Source: Tellurirhabdus rosea
GTDB lineage: Bacteria > Bacteroidota > Bacteroidia > Cytophagales > Spirosomataceae
Direction: 5' to 3'
NCBI RefSeq assembly: GCF_026278345.1
Contig: NZ_CP111085.1
Coordinates: 3,365,501-3,429,500, forward strand
DNA length: 64,000 bases
The position numbers and the translations under genes are program-made. The notes beneath the pieces are model-generated. The model saw nothing but the letters and a program-made list of their open reading frames with translations. It had not been told where the DNA came from and ran no database searches. Below are positions 33,818 through 43,384 of the stretch, one piece after another (position 1 is the first letter of the stretch; each line of letters starts with the position of its first letter).

Positions 33818-35188
33818 ATGAATAACCTCACCATCGACCGGCGGCGCTTCCTCAGCGCGTCGGCGGCACTGGCTCTGACCGCCTACGGAGCCAACGGCAT
33901 GAACATGCTCCATCCGACGGCCCAGACCTACCGCGTTGGCCTGATCGGCACGGGCTGGTACGGCAAAAGTGACCTCTTTCGCCTTATTCAGGTAGCACCC
34001 GTGGAGGTTGTCGCCCTCTGCGATGTGGATAAAAACATGCTCGAAGCGGCCGGTAAACTCGTCAGCCAGCGGCAGAAATCCGGCAAGGTGCCTAAACTAT
34101 ACGGCGATTACCGGAAGATGCTGGACGAAAATAAAATGGACATTGTCCTGATCGGTACGCCCGACCACTGGCACGCCCTGCAAACCATCGACGCCCTGAA
34201 ATCCGGAGCGCATGTGTACGTGCAGAAGCCCATCAGCGTGGACGTGATGGAAGGCGAAGCGATGGTGGCCGCCGCCCGCAAATACAACAAAGTGGTGCAG
34301 GTCGGCACGCAGCGCAAAAGCACGCCGCACCTCATCGACGCCAAGAAAAAAATCGTGGAGACAGGGCTGCTCGGCAAAGTCGCCCACGTCGAAATGTGCT
34401 GCTACTTCCACATGCGGGCCAACGGAAACCCGGAGACCCAGGCGGTTCCGGCCTTTCTGGACTACGAGATGTGGACCGGCCCCGCTCCCCTGCGCCCCTA
34501 CGACGGACTGCCGCACATCCGCTGGTGGCGGACCTTCAACGAGTACGGCAACGGCATCATGGGCGATATGTGCGTCCACATGCTCGATACGGTCCGGTGG
34601 ATGCTGGGGCTGGGCTGGCCGAAAAAAATCTCGTCCACGGGCGGGGTGTACGTGCAGAAAGAAGGCAAATCGAACATCGCCGACACCCAGACGGCCGTTT
34701 TCGAATACGACAACCTCAACTGCGTCTGGACTCACCGCTCCTGGGGGACACCCGCCAATGCCGATTACCCCTGGTCGCTGACGATTTACGGCGACAAAGG
34801 AACGCTGTACGCCAGCACCATGCAGTACGACTTTGTGCCCGTTGACAAAAAGGTCGAAAAGATTCACAAGGACGTGGTCTACGAAAAGGAAAAATACCCC
34901 GAAGACCAGACCGAGGAACGCATCGAACTGAACGCCGCCCCGGCCACGCGCCTGCACATGCTCGACTTCCTGAGCGCTATCGAGAAAAAAAGCCGCCCGG
35001 TGGCCGACATCGAGGAAGGCCATATCTCCACGGCCAGCTGCATTCTGGCGAATATTTCCATGAAAGTCGGCCGCCCGCTGGTGTACGATCCGCAGAAACG
35101 CGAAGTCGTCGGCGACAAAGAGGCTACGGCGCTGCTCAAGCGGCCCTACCGCGCCCCGTGGAAGCATCCCGAACCGGCGCGGGTATAA
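33818..35188 (+). CDS. Gfo/Idh/MocA-family oxidoreductase, Tat-exported (second copy)
   Basis: 456 residues. The Tat signal is DRRRFLSASAALALTAYG. Rossmann turn GLIGTGWYGK lies at 41-50, and TPDHWHALQ at 114-122. The usual EKP catalytic motif reads QKP at 136-138 (HVYVQKPISVDV), a substitution common in a large exported subfamily of unknown substrate. The C-terminal domain has IRWWRTFNEYGNGIMGDMCVHMLDTVRWML with candidate catalytic histidine. It is only distantly similar to the copy at 15963, so the two probably act on different sugars. A strong terminator follows directly. It is divergent from the D-aminoacylase gene. Confidence 0.92.
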   Translation: MNNLTIDRRRFLSASAALALTAYGANGMNMLHPTAQTYRVGLIGTGWYGKSDLFRLIQVAPVEVVALCDVDKNMLEAAGKLVSQRQKSGKVPKLYGDYRKMLDENKMDIVLIGTPDHWHALQTIDALKSGAHVYVQKPISVDVMEGEAMVAAARKYNKVVQVGTQRKSTPHLIDAKKKIVETGLLGKVAHVEMCCYFHMRANGNPETQAVPAFLDYEMWTGPAPLRPYDGLPHIRWWRTFNEYGNGIMGDMCVHMLDTVRWMLGLGWPKKISSTGGVYVQKEGKSNIADTQTAVFEYDNLNCVWTHRSWGTPANADYPWSLTIYGDKGTLYASTMQYDFVPVDKKVEKIHKDVVYEKEKYPEDQTEERIELNAAPATRLHMLDFLSAIEKKSRPVADIEEGHISTASCILANISMKVGRPLVYDPQKREVVGDKEATALLKRPYRAPWKHPEPARV

Positions 35189-35194
35189 ACAAAT

Positions 35195-35226
35195 CGAGGC
35201 CGGTATTGCTACCGGCCTCGCCTTTT
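35195..35226. terminator. Bidirectional rho-independent terminator
   Basis: CGAGGCCGGTA (35195-35205) and TACCGGCCTCG (35210-35220) form a perfect 11-bp stem with loop TTGC, followed by CCTTTTAA on the plus side. It separates the convergent Gfo/Idh gene and TonB receptor gene. Confidence 0.85.
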
Positions 35227-35232
35227 AAAGTC

Positions 35233-37647
35233 CTAGTTGGCCCGACGGCTTTCCTCTTCCGAAGCCGTTTGCCGCTGCCGGGCCGCTTTCACCTGCTGGT
35301 TGCCAAACGAGTACGTCAGGTTGAGCAGCACCACGCGGGTGTCAAATTTGATCCGGACGGACTGGGAGTTGCCCGGCTGGTCGGCCCCGCCGATCACCTG
35401 ATTCGAGCGAAACACGTCCTGGGCGCTCAGTTTCAGCTTCAGGGCCGAAGTGACCGCTTTCTGCACGCCCGCATCCAGCGACCCGAGCCAGGGAGTCCGG
35501 AAGAGAACCGTCACCGAAGGCGTCTGGAGCCAGCCGTTCAGTTCGCCCGTCCAGCCTTTGCCAAACGTAAAGGCGTTGTTGGCGTTGAGACGTCCCGAAA
35601 AGTTGTCGATGCGCAAGTCGGTGCTCTCGTATCGGAACTGGTAGCGGTTGAAATACGCCAGCCAGTTGGTCTGCAACTGCCAGCCTTTTGTCACGGTAAC
35701 CGGCCAGCCGAGCGTTGCGGTATAGCCCTGTGACCTTCCGATGTTCTGCGCAAAGCGGTAACCCGTATTTCCTTCTGTTACATACACCACATAGCTGAAC
35801 ATGTCCCGCAGGTAATTGGCCCCCGCCGAGACAAAAAGGCCGTTTTTGAACGCGTACCGAACTTCCAGCGCATGGGTGTACTGCGGCCGCAGAAAAGCGT
35901 TTCCCTGCGAATACGTGTACGGATCGACGTAGCCCCGGGCCGGATTCAGAAACTGGTAATTGGGCCGGTCGATGCGGTAGCTGTAGGACGCATTCAGCGT
36001 GCGGTCGCCGGCCAGCGGACGGGTCAGAAACAGGCTCGGAAACAGGTTCAGGTAGTTGCGCGTCACCACCTGCCGCATGGTCACGGCGTTGCCCTCCGAA
36101 TGCGTGTGTTCGGCCCGCAAACCGGCCTGCACCTGCGTTTTGCCCCATTTCCCGGAAGCGCTCGCGTAGGCGGCATTCACCCGTTCGGTGTACAGAAACC
36201 GTGTCGACAGGTCCGGGTTACGGACGATTTCGCCGGGCGGGCCCAGGCTGAGCGTCAGGTCGTTGTCGGTCCGGACGGAAGCGGTTTTGAGGCCCGTTTC
36301 CAGCCGCCAGCCGTTACGCAGCGGGCGGGTGTAGTCTGCTTTTGCCGTAAAAATGTTGATTTCGGTCGGCTGCGTGTTGAGTAGCTCGCTGGGCTCCGTC
36401 TGCCCGTCCGGAATCAGAACCGTCGTCAGGAGGCGGTTGCTGAAATCGCGCTGAAAGTACCCGACATCCACGTCCGCGTTGAGCTGCCCGCCTTTTTCTC
36501 CTAATGAGTGCTGAAAATTGAGGTTGCCGACCTGATTGAGACTGTTGGTGTTATAGGTTTTTTCGGTCCCGGTCCAGAGGTAGACGGGGCCGTTTTCGGT
36601 CCGCCGGAAGGTGCCGTAAGCGGGGCCACGTTCGCGGTGGTCGCTCCATAGACCCGTCCAGACCAGCCCGATGGTCGTCTGTTTGGTCGGCATGAAATCA
36701 AATCCGGCTTTGGCATTCTGGCCCAGGTCGCGGAAGCGCAGGTAGGTGTACGTCTCCACCAGGTTGCGGCGGCCGGGGGCCGTCGGGCTGGGGTCCGGCT
36801 GGTTGCGTTTCAGCAGAAAATCGAAGAAATTGCCGCCCCGGTTGAGGCTGTACGAGCCGAACAGGTTCAGTTTGGCCGTCCGGTGATTCAGTTGCAGGCC
36901 ACCCCGCTCGCGGTCGTAACGGCCCGTGCCGAGCGCCGCCGACAGGCTGCCGTTGGTGCCCAGACTGCGATTTTTCTTCAGCTGAATGTTGATAATGCCC
37001 GAATTTCCGGCGGCATCGTAGCGCGACGAGGGATTGGTAATGAGTTCAACCTTCTCAATGTTGTCGCTCGACATCGTCCGCAGCAGGGCAATCACATCCT
37101 GCGGCGAAAGGTAACTCTGCCGCCCGTCGATCTGCACAATGACGCCTTCCTTTCCGCGCAGTTGAAGCGTTTCGTTCTGATAGTCAACCGTTACGCCGGG
37201 CGACCGTTCCAGCACTTCCAGCGCCGTGCTGCCGCTGCCGATGATGCTGCCCGCCACGTTGACCACCATGCGGTCGATTTTCTGTTCCACAAACGGCTTT
37301 TTGATCGCTATGGTCACTTCGGACAGTTGGCTGGTGCTCTCCGCGAGCGTCAGCGTGGGGCCGGATGTGGAAGGGGATTCCACGGCAAAAGGCGGGGACG
37401 CAATTTTGCGGAAACCCACGCCCGAGGCCGCCAGCCGGTAAGCCCCCAACCGGACGTTCTCGAACGCGTACCGCCCGCCGGAGTCGCTGGCGGTGCTTTT
37501 CACCAGCGAAGAGTCCGGTTTGAGCAGCACCACCGTGACAAACGGCAGCGGTTTGCCCGCCGCATCCTTAACCGTCCCACTGAGCCTGGCCTGTCCGTAA
37601 GCAATGGTGCTCGTGGCCGCAAAAACGAGAAGGATAAATGTTTTCAT
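35233..37647 (-). CDS. TonB-dependent outer-membrane receptor with carboxypeptidase-regulatory-like domain
   Basis: 804 residues from ATG 37647 (MKTFILLVFAATSTIAYGQA, a good signal peptide; the upstream M is rejected). A carboxypeptidase-regulatory-like beta-sandwich (ARLSGTVKDAAGKPLPFVTVVLL) occupies about 20-100. The plug follows, with GSTALEVLERSPGVTVDY and GKEGVIVQIDGRQSYLS. The remaining ~600 residues are a beta-barrel of the OMP_b-brl_3 type. No SusD partner lies beside it, so it is a stand-alone importer, perhaps for peptides, metal complexes or small oligosaccharides. It is convergent with the Gfo/Idh gene and shares the terminator. A paralogue lies at 53163. Confidence 0.92.
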   Translation of the reverse strand: MKTFILLVFAATSTIAYGQARLSGTVKDAAGKPLPFVTVVLLKPDSSLVKSTASDSGGRYAFENVRLGAYRLAASGVGFRKIASPPFAVESPSTSGPTLTLAESTSQLSEVTIAIKKPFVEQKIDRMVVNVAGSIIGSGSTALEVLERSPGVTVDYQNETLQLRGKEGVIVQIDGRQSYLSPQDVIALLRTMSSDNIEKVELITNPSSRYDAAGNSGIINIQLKKNRSLGTNGSLSAALGTGRYDRERGGLQLNHRTAKLNLFGSYSLNRGGNFFDFLLKRNQPDPSPTAPGRRNLVETYTYLRFRDLGQNAKAGFDFMPTKQTTIGLVWTGLWSDHRERGPAYGTFRRTENGPVYLWTGTEKTYNTNSLNQVGNLNFQHSLGEKGGQLNADVDVGYFQRDFSNRLLTTVLIPDGQTEPSELLNTQPTEINIFTAKADYTRPLRNGWRLETGLKTASVRTDNDLTLSLGPPGEIVRNPDLSTRFLYTERVNAAYASASGKWGKTQVQAGLRAEHTHSEGNAVTMRQVVTRNYLNLFPSLFLTRPLAGDRTLNASYSYRIDRPNYQFLNPARGYVDPYTYSQGNAFLRPQYTHALEVRYAFKNGLFVSAGANYLRDMFSYVVYVTEGNTGYRFAQNIGRSQGYTATLGWPVTVTKGWQLQTNWLAYFNRYQFRYESTDLRIDNFSGRLNANNAFTFGKGWTGELNGWLQTPSVTVLFRTPWLGSLDAGVQKAVTSALKLKLSAQDVFRSNQVIGGADQPGNSQSVRIKFDTRVVLLNLTYSFGNQQVKAARQRQTASEEESRRAN

Positions 37648-38018
37648 AACGTCAAGCTCATCAGAAAGGGCCCGTGGATTCACTGTTGGTCGGCTTCAGA
37701 CCGGGTCGCAGGAGGCGTAAAAAACTCGTTGGGGGAGGCCACGAGCGCAGGCAGGCATCAGGGATTCGGGTAGTTTTCATGGTTAAAAAAGAGGAGTGGA
37801 TGGGAACGTTTTCGGGTGGAACCCGAACCGCTCTCCGCCCGAAGGCCGCAAACGGCCCGCCGGCCCGACAAACGGGTTAGTCGTAGCGTGGCGGTGGCGG
37901 GGAAACAAACGAGGCTATTTTTTTTGTGAAATCAGAAAAGAGCCATTGGAACGAAAAAAGAGCGCCACCGGCCTTTGCAGAAAGGGCCGGTGGCGCGGGT
38001 ATAAACGGGTCGGATGAA
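37648..38018. other. 371-nt non-coding gap upstream of the TonB receptor
   Basis: Contains the terminator of the DUF2306 gene at its right end and the leader of the TonB receptor at its left. Short open frames here have no start context or recognisable product. No TAnnTTTG box is seen on the minus strand, so the receptor promoter could not be placed. Confidence 0.6.
37951..37996 (-). terminator. Rho-independent terminator of the DUF2306 gene
   Basis: GCGCCACCGGCC (37962-37973) and GGCCGGTGGCGC (37985-37996) form a perfect 12-bp stem. Read on the minus strand it is followed by TCTTTTTTCGT, giving the U tract. Confidence 0.9.
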
Positions 38019-38708
38019 TCAGGCGAGGGCGGGCTTTCGGTCAAATTTTTCCTTGTAATAGCGAACGGTACGCCCGATCAGTATGCCGCCGACGACGGAA
38101 GGGACGATCCAAGTGGCCAGGTGCACCCAGTCGGGCGTGCCCGGGGGCAGCATCCGGGTGTTGTTGTTGACCAGAAACGCCGTGATGGCCGAAATGTAGG
38201 AGCCGCCCATCCGGGTTAGGTGCTGAAAGTACCAGGCCATTTTTTCGGCCGGTTGCCGGTAACGAAGCGCATCTTTCAGGGCGAAGGTTCCGGTCATGCC
38301 GCCGAAAACCAGGAACAGCACGTTTAGGTACGAGTACGACTGCGCGAGCAGCCAGAAGCCGAAGCCGATCATGCCCGCGCTGACGAGCAGCGTTCCGTAA
38401 GTCAGGACCCGGTCAAACGCCGTGATCTGCCCCCGCTTTTGCCGGGTTGCCCGCCAGCCGGTGGTGCTCAGGTAAAAACTAAAGACGGCAATTCCGCTCA
38501 GAAAAAGCCGGAACAGCGTGAACGGCTGAAGCACGCAAAGCAGTACCGACGAAAGGGCAATGTAGGTCATGCTCCAGACATAAATCCGGCCCGCGCGGTT
38601 GTGTAAGCGGCTGCCTTTGCGGGCGAACATCGGCACCAGCCCAATCAGCAGGGCCAGCGTCCCGGCGACGACGTGGGTGATGAGCAGGAAAGAAATCAGC
38701 ATTTTCAT
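38019..38708 (-). CDS. DUF2306 integral membrane protein
   Basis: 229 residues from ATG 38708 (MKMLISFLLITHVVAGTLALLIG). A longer frame from 38855 includes a basic non-hydrophobic lead and is unlikely. Six to seven hydrophobic helices are visible. The first helix histidine H13 (LLITHVVAG) and the LHNRAGRIYVWSM motif after helix 1 are the hallmarks of DUF2306, a membrane family that may bind heme or act in redox. The function is unknown. It is a single gene with its own terminator; the stretch upstream to the DUF1501 stop is short. Confidence 0.82.
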   Translation of the reverse strand: MKMLISFLLITHVVAGTLALLIGLVPMFARKGSRLHNRAGRIYVWSMTYIALSSVLLCVLQPFTLFRLFLSGIAVFSFYLSTTGWRATRQKRGQITAFDRVLTYGTLLVSAGMIGFGFWLLAQSYSYLNVLFLVFGGMTGTFALKDALRYRQPAEKMAWYFQHLTRMGGSYISAITAFLVNNNTRMLPPGTPDWVHLATWIVPSVVGGILIGRTVRYYKEKFDRKPALA

Positions 38709-38884
38709 GGCGGTTGTGCGTTTGCGTTTTGGTTGAGGCAAACGTACCGCCCTTCCCGGACAGAATGCAAAAAATAGGGTCGTACGGCAGGTTTTGGGAC
38801 GTTTGACAAGGCCCGTTAGCCCAACCGGGGCGCTGACACTGCCCTTCTTTTGCAAAACAACTCCGACCCCCGCCGTTCAGGGCT

Positions 38885-40378
38885 TTACGCCAGCACCGCC
38901 TTCACGACTTTTCCCGCCGTATCCGTCAGCCGGAAATTGCGTCCCTGGAACGGGAAGGTCAGCTTCTCGTGGTCGAAGCCGAGCAGGTGCAGGATGGTGG
39001 CCTGAAGGTCGTGGACGTGAACCTTGTCTTTGACGCCGTAGTACCCGATGTCGTCCGTTTCGCCGTAGCTGAAGCCCCGCTTCACGCCGCCGCCCGCCAT
39101 CCAGACCGTGAAGGCTTCGAGGTGGTGGTCGCGGCCCATGAACGGCAGCGTCTGCCCGTCGCGGTTTTCCTGCATGGGCGTCCGGCCGAACTCGCCGCCC
39201 CAGACCACCAGCGTTTCGTCCAGCAGACCGCGCTGTTTGAGGTCTTTCAGCAGCGCCGCCACGGCCTGGTCGGACGCCTGGCATTTGTTGCGGAGGCCGG
39301 TTTCAATCGAGCCGTCGGCCGAGGTGCCGTGGGTATCCCAGCCCCAGTCGAAGAGTTGCACGAACCGGACGCCCCGCTCCACCAGCCGCCGCGCCAGCAG
39401 GCAGTTCCGGGCAAACGAGCCTTTGTTGGGGTCGGCGCCGTATAGGTCCAGCATGGCTTGCGGTTCGCCTTTGATGTCCATCGCGTCGGGCACGGAGGTC
39501 TGCATCCGGAACGCCATTTCGTACTGCGAAATGCGGGTCAGAATTTCCGGGTCCTGTGCTTCCTCGTACTCCTGCCGGTTGATTTCGGTAATGGCGTCGA
39601 TGGTCTGTTTGCGGATGTCGCCGGTCATGCCCGCCGGGTTGGAGACGTACAGCACCGGGTCGCCGTCCGTGCGGCACTGCACGCCCTGGTAGACCGTCGG
39701 CAGAAACCCGCTGCCCCAGACCGACTTGCCCGCATCCGGCTGTTTGCCGCCCGAAGCCAGCACGATAAAGCCGGGCAGATCGTCGTTTTCGGTCCCAAGG
39801 CCGTAGGTGACCCAGGAGCCGATGCTCGGTCGCCCGAGCCGCGCCGAGCCCGTGTGCATCATGAGCTGCGCCGGAGCGTGGTTGAACTGGTCGGTGTACA
39901 TGGCCTTCAGGAACGTCAGGTCGTCGGCCATCGGCTGCAAATAGGGCAGGTAGTCCGAAATGTACGCGCCCGACTGTCCATGCTGCGCAAATTTTCCCTG
40001 CGGACCGAGCATCTTCGGCACGCCGCGGATGAAGGCGAATTTCTTGCCCGTCAGTAGTTCCTGCGGGCAGTCCCGGCCGTGGTATTTCACCAGCTCCGGC
40101 TTGTAATCAAACAATTCCAGCTGGGAAGGCGATCCGGCCATGTGGATGTAAATGACCCGTTTGGCCCGCGCCACGGCCGGAGCCACGCGGGGCGTCATGG
40201 GATTGTCCGCCAGAGCAGGCGCCTGGGCCGCCGGTTGTTTTTTGTCAAAAAAGCCGCAGCCGGTCAGCAGACCCGTCAGGCCCATAGCTCCCAGACCGGT
40301 GGAGCAGGTATGAAGAAAATGCCGCCGCGTCTCGCGCTGGAGGGTGGCTTGCTGAAGTTCGTGCAGAAGCTTGTTCAT
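38885..40378 (-). CDS. DUF1501 domain protein, Tat lipoprotein (module 2)
   Basis: 497 residues. The N-terminus carries RRHFLHTCSTGLGAMGLTGLLTGC: a twin-arginine motif followed by a lipobox ending at Cys41, so it is probably a Tat-exported lipoprotein, unlike module 1, which has a plain Tat signal. The DUF1501 body shows RVIYIHMAGSPSQLELFDYKP, FDWGWDTHGTSADG, LVVWGGEFGRTPMQ and MGRDHHLEAFTVWMAGGG, the same H/D pattern as module 1. It starts 117 nt after the DUF1553 stop of module 2, with palindromes in between. Likely a partner of the DUF1553 cytochrome, with the reaction unknown. Confidence 0.92.
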   Translation of the reverse strand: MNKLLHELQQATLQRETRRHFLHTCSTGLGAMGLTGLLTGCGFFDKKQPAAQAPALADNPMTPRVAPAVARAKRVIYIHMAGSPSQLELFDYKPELVKYHGRDCPQELLTGKKFAFIRGVPKMLGPQGKFAQHGQSGAYISDYLPYLQPMADDLTFLKAMYTDQFNHAPAQLMMHTGSARLGRPSIGSWVTYGLGTENDDLPGFIVLASGGKQPDAGKSVWGSGFLPTVYQGVQCRTDGDPVLYVSNPAGMTGDIRKQTIDAITEINRQEYEEAQDPEILTRISQYEMAFRMQTSVPDAMDIKGEPQAMLDLYGADPNKGSFARNCLLARRLVERGVRFVQLFDWGWDTHGTSADGSIETGLRNKCQASDQAVAALLKDLKQRGLLDETLVVWGGEFGRTPMQENRDGQTLPFMGRDHHLEAFTVWMAGGGVKRGFSYGETDDIGYYGVKDKVHVHDLQATILHLLGFDHEKLTFPFQGRNFRLTDTAGKVVKAVLA

Positions 40379-40387
40379 GTCTCTGTA

Positions 40388-40491
40388 AAGCGGAGTAGCT
40401 CTCCGCTTATTTTTTCAAACCATGAATATTGTCAAAAACACCGCGTTGCGGCCCATGTCGTCAAATCCATCCGCGAAGCGCCGCTTCGCGG
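40388..40491. repeat. GCGGAG-type palindromes in the DUF1553-DUF1501 junction (module 2)
   Basis: AAGCGGAG-TAGCT-CTCCGCTT (40388-40408) is a perfect 8-bp stem, and CCGCGAAGCGCCGCTTCGCGG (40471-40491) is a palindrome apart from its central base. A smaller CCGC-GTT-GCGG lies between. On the minus strand the DUF1553 stop is the TAA of TAATGTA, directly followed by the second palindrome, as in module 1. Confidence 0.8.
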
Positions 40492-40495
40492 TACA

Positions 40496-43252
40496 TTACT
40501 CCTTCGTAATCACTTCGTCCAGGTTCAGGAGCGTATTGGCCGTCACGGTCAGGGCGGCCCGCGCGGGCGGAGCGTCGGCCCGGGCGAGCAGCTTTCGGGC
40601 ATCGTCCGGGTGCTGCCGGTAATACGTTTCGGTTTTTCGGTACAGGTTCAGCAGAACGGCCAGTTTTCTGGGCGAAAGGTCACGGAACGTGACCGTCCGG
40701 TAGCCCGCCCGAATCTGGTCTGCGGGCGTCTTCGCCCTGTCGGCCATCGCGTCGGCCAGCTTTCGGGCCACTTCGACATAGACCGTGTCGTTGAGCGTCA
40801 CCAGTGCCTGCAGGGGCGTGTTCGTGCGAATGCGGCGAATCTGGCAGAATTCCCGGCTCGGACTGTCGAAAGTGACCATCGACGGGTACGGAGCCGTGCG
40901 TTTCCAGTAGGTGTACAGCGCCCGGCGGTGTCGGTCTTCGCCCGTGCTGGGCTTCCAGGTCTCGCCGTTATAGGGCGATTGCCAGATGCCGTCGGGCTGG
41001 GGCGGCATGACGCTCGGACCGTACATTTTGGGGCTTAACAAACCCGTCACGGCGAGCGCCTGGTCGCGGACCTGTTCGGCCGCCAGCCGGACGCGCGGCC
41101 CGCGGGCCAGCCAGCGGTTGGTCGGGTCGTGAGCCAGTCCTTCGGGGGTGGCTTCGGAGCGCTGCCGGTAGGTGGCCGACAGCACGATGCGCCTCAGCAG
41201 TTTCTTCACCGACCAGGCATCCGTCGTGGCAAACTCCACGGCCAGGTAGTCCAGCAGTTCGCGGTGGGTCGGCGAAACGCCCTGCGTGCCCATGTCTTCC
41301 ACCGTTTCGACCAGCCCCTGGCCGAAAAGCTGCTCCCAGAAGCGGTTGACAGCAACGCGGGCCGTCAGCGGGTGGTCCGGTGAGGTCATCCAGCGGGCCA
41401 GACCGAGGCGGTTACGCGGGTAGTCTTTCGGCAGAGGAGGCAGCGATTTCGGGACGTCGGGCTGGACAGCTTTGCCCTTCACCATCCAGTTGCCCCGTTC
41501 AAAAACATGCGTTTTCCGGGTCAGTTCGCCGCTGCTTTCGTACAGGACCGGCGTGCTGGGGGGGCTGGCGTTCAGCACCGCCATCAGTTTCCGGTCCATC
41601 TCGCCGAGGCGGTCGGCGGGCTGGCCGGGCAGGGCGGGGCGGAAAGCGACCCATTTCACCATGACCCATTCTTTCGGAGCCTTCGGACTGTCGAGCGTGA
41701 GGTAGAGGTTTCGGCGTCCCCGCAGGTCGGGCAGCGGGAAAGTCATGACCGAGTCGTTCCAGGCGCTGCCGGTTTTGGGCACCGGGAGCGTCAGCAGGGC
41801 GCGGCCGGTGGGACTGTTTTCGCGGATCGTAACGACGGCATTGTCCGCGTTGGTGCCCCAGGCGAGAATCAGCCGGTTTTTGCCGGTCAGGTCCACCTGC
41901 CGGATGCGAGCCGAGCCGCCATGCTGCACGCCGAAGTACTTGGCGTCGAGCAGGGAGGCGTTCTGGTATTCGTCGAAGTCGTGCGAATTGATTTTCGGTT
42001 CTATCAGCCGGACAAAATGCATCCATTCCTGCACCTGACGCGGGTTGCCGCTATGTTGGGTCACCCAGTTTTTCAGCTCGGCCACTTTTACCGAATCCTG
42101 ATTTTTGTAAAAACGCAGCGTGGGCGTGTCGCTCGTTACGTCCTCGTCGCGGGTGTTGTTGAAGAAGGCGAGGTATTTGTAATAATCCTCGTGCACAAAA
42201 GGGTCGTAGGGATGGCTGTGGCACTGCACACAGGCGAACGTAGTGCCCTGAAACACGTCCCAGGTGGTGTTGACCCGGTCGATCACGGCCGCAATGCGAA
42301 ACTCCTCGTCCTGCGTGCCGCCTTCGTCGTTGTTCATGGTGTTGCGGTGAAAGCCGGTCGCCACCAGCTGGTCGTCGGTGGGGTTCGGCAAAAGGTCGCC
42401 TGCGAGTTGTTCGGTGATGAACTGGTCATACGGCTTATCCTGATTGAAGGCCCGGATCAGCCAGTCGCGGTAGCGCCAGATCTGCCGGCCGGGGTCGCGT
42501 TCGTAGCCTTTGGTGTCGGCGTAACGGGCCAGATCGAGCCAGGAGCCCGCCCAGCGTTCGCCGTAAGCCGGGGAGGCCAGCAGGCTATCGACTGCCTTTT
42601 CGTACGCATCGGGACTTTTGTCGGACACAAAACGTTCGACCATCGCTTCGGTGGGCGGCAGGCCCGTCAGGTCGAGGGCCACGCGGCGGATCAGGGTGCG
42701 GCGGTCGGTTTCGGGTTGCGGCCGTATGCCGTCCGGACGCAGTTTATCCAGAACAAAAGGATCAATTTCGTTTTTTGCCCAGGCGTGGTCCGGGTGGTCG
42801 GTCAGACCCAGGCGGCTCCAGAACGTGCCGATTCGGGGTATTTCGGGCTTTTCAGGGCCGGTATAGGCCCAGTGGTCGCCCCACTCGGCTCCCTGATCGA
42901 CCCATTTTCTGAGCAGGTCAATTTCTTCTTCTTTCAGCGGCGGGGCGTCGAGCGGCATCCGTTCGTCGGGATCTTCGGCCGTCAGGCGGCGGATCATCTC
43001 CGAAGCATCGGCGTCGCCGGGAATCAGGGCGGGTTTGCCGGACTTGGTCGGGGCGACGGCTTCGTGGCGAAACAGCAGCGAGAACCCTTCGACCTTTTTG
43101 ACCCCGCCATGACAGGCAATGCAGTTTTTGTTGAGAATCGGTTTGATCTGGGTGTTGAAATCCACCTTCGATTCGAACGCACCGAAGGAAGAGAGCAGCG
43201 TGAGGGCAACCACGGCGACTACGCCGGTAATCGCTATGATTTTTACATTCAT
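40496..43252 (-). CDS. PSD1-type protein: c-type cytochrome + DUF1549 + CBM-like + DUF1553 (module 2)
   Basis: 918 residues from ATG 43252 ([20 protein letters not shown], a signal or anchor helix; the longer frame to 43363 is rejected). The Planctomycete-type cytochrome has CIACH at 44-48 and RMPLDAPP as a possible axial-ligand segment. DUF1549 follows to about residue 350, with a second CxxCH ([12 protein letters not shown]) near 339. Between about 430 and 540 lies a CBM6-like beta-sandwich ([35 protein letters not shown]), in the place where module 1 has LamG. DUF1553 fills residues 610-900. Likely a periplasmic electron-transfer protein with glycan binding; the reaction is unknown. It heads the module 2 operon. 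Confidence 0.92.
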   Translation of the reverse strand: MNVKIIAITGVVAVVALTLLSSFGAFESKVDFNTQIKPILNKNCIACHGGVKKVEGFSLLFRHEAVAPTKSGKPALIPGDADASEMIRRLTAEDPDERMPLDAPPLKEEEIDLLRKWVDQGAEWGDHWAYTGPEKPEIPRIGTFWSRLGLTDHPDHAWAKNEIDPFVLDKLRPDGIRPQPETDRRTLIRRVALDLTGLPPTEAMVERFVSDKSPDAYEKAVDSLLASPAYGERWAGSWLDLARYADTKGYERDPGRQIWRYRDWLIRAFNQDKPYDQFITEQLAGDLLPNPTDDQLVATGFHRNTMNNDEGGTQDEEFRIAAVIDRVNTTWDVFQGTTFACVQCHSHPYDPFVHEDYYKYLAFFNNTRDEDVTSDTPTLRFYKNQDSVKVAELKNWVTQHSGNPRQVQEWMHFVRLIEPKINSHDFDEYQNASLLDAKYFGVQHGGSARIRQVDLTGKNRLILAWGTNADNAVVTIRENSPTGRALLTLPVPKTGSAWNDSVMTFPLPDLRGRRNLYLTLDSPKAPKEWVMVKWVAFRPALPGQPADRLGEMDRKLMAVLNASPPSTPVLYESSGELTRKTHVFERGNWMVKGKAVQPDVPKSLPPLPKDYPRNRLGLARWMTSPDHPLTARVAVNRFWEQLFGQGLVETVEDMGTQGVSPTHRELLDYLAVEFATTDAWSVKKLLRRIVLSATYRQRSEATPEGLAHDPTNRWLARGPRVRLAAEQVRDQALAVTGLLSPKMYGPSVMPPQPDGIWQSPYNGETWKPSTGEDRHRRALYTYWKRTAPYPSMVTFDSPSREFCQIRRIRTNTPLQALVTLNDTVYVEVARKLADAMADRAKTPADQIRAGYRTVTFRDLSPRKLAVLLNLYRKTETYYRQHPDDARKLLARADAPPARAALTVTANTLLNLDEVITKE

Positions 43253-43384
43253 AAGGTTTGGAAATAGGCTCTGTCCCGTAAAAACAGGAACAAAGCCTAA
43301 TTTACCCAAACTATTGATACAAAATACGTTCGACGCGGAGAAGTACGCCGGCTTTTCCGACAAACGCGTGGTGGTCCAACCAGC

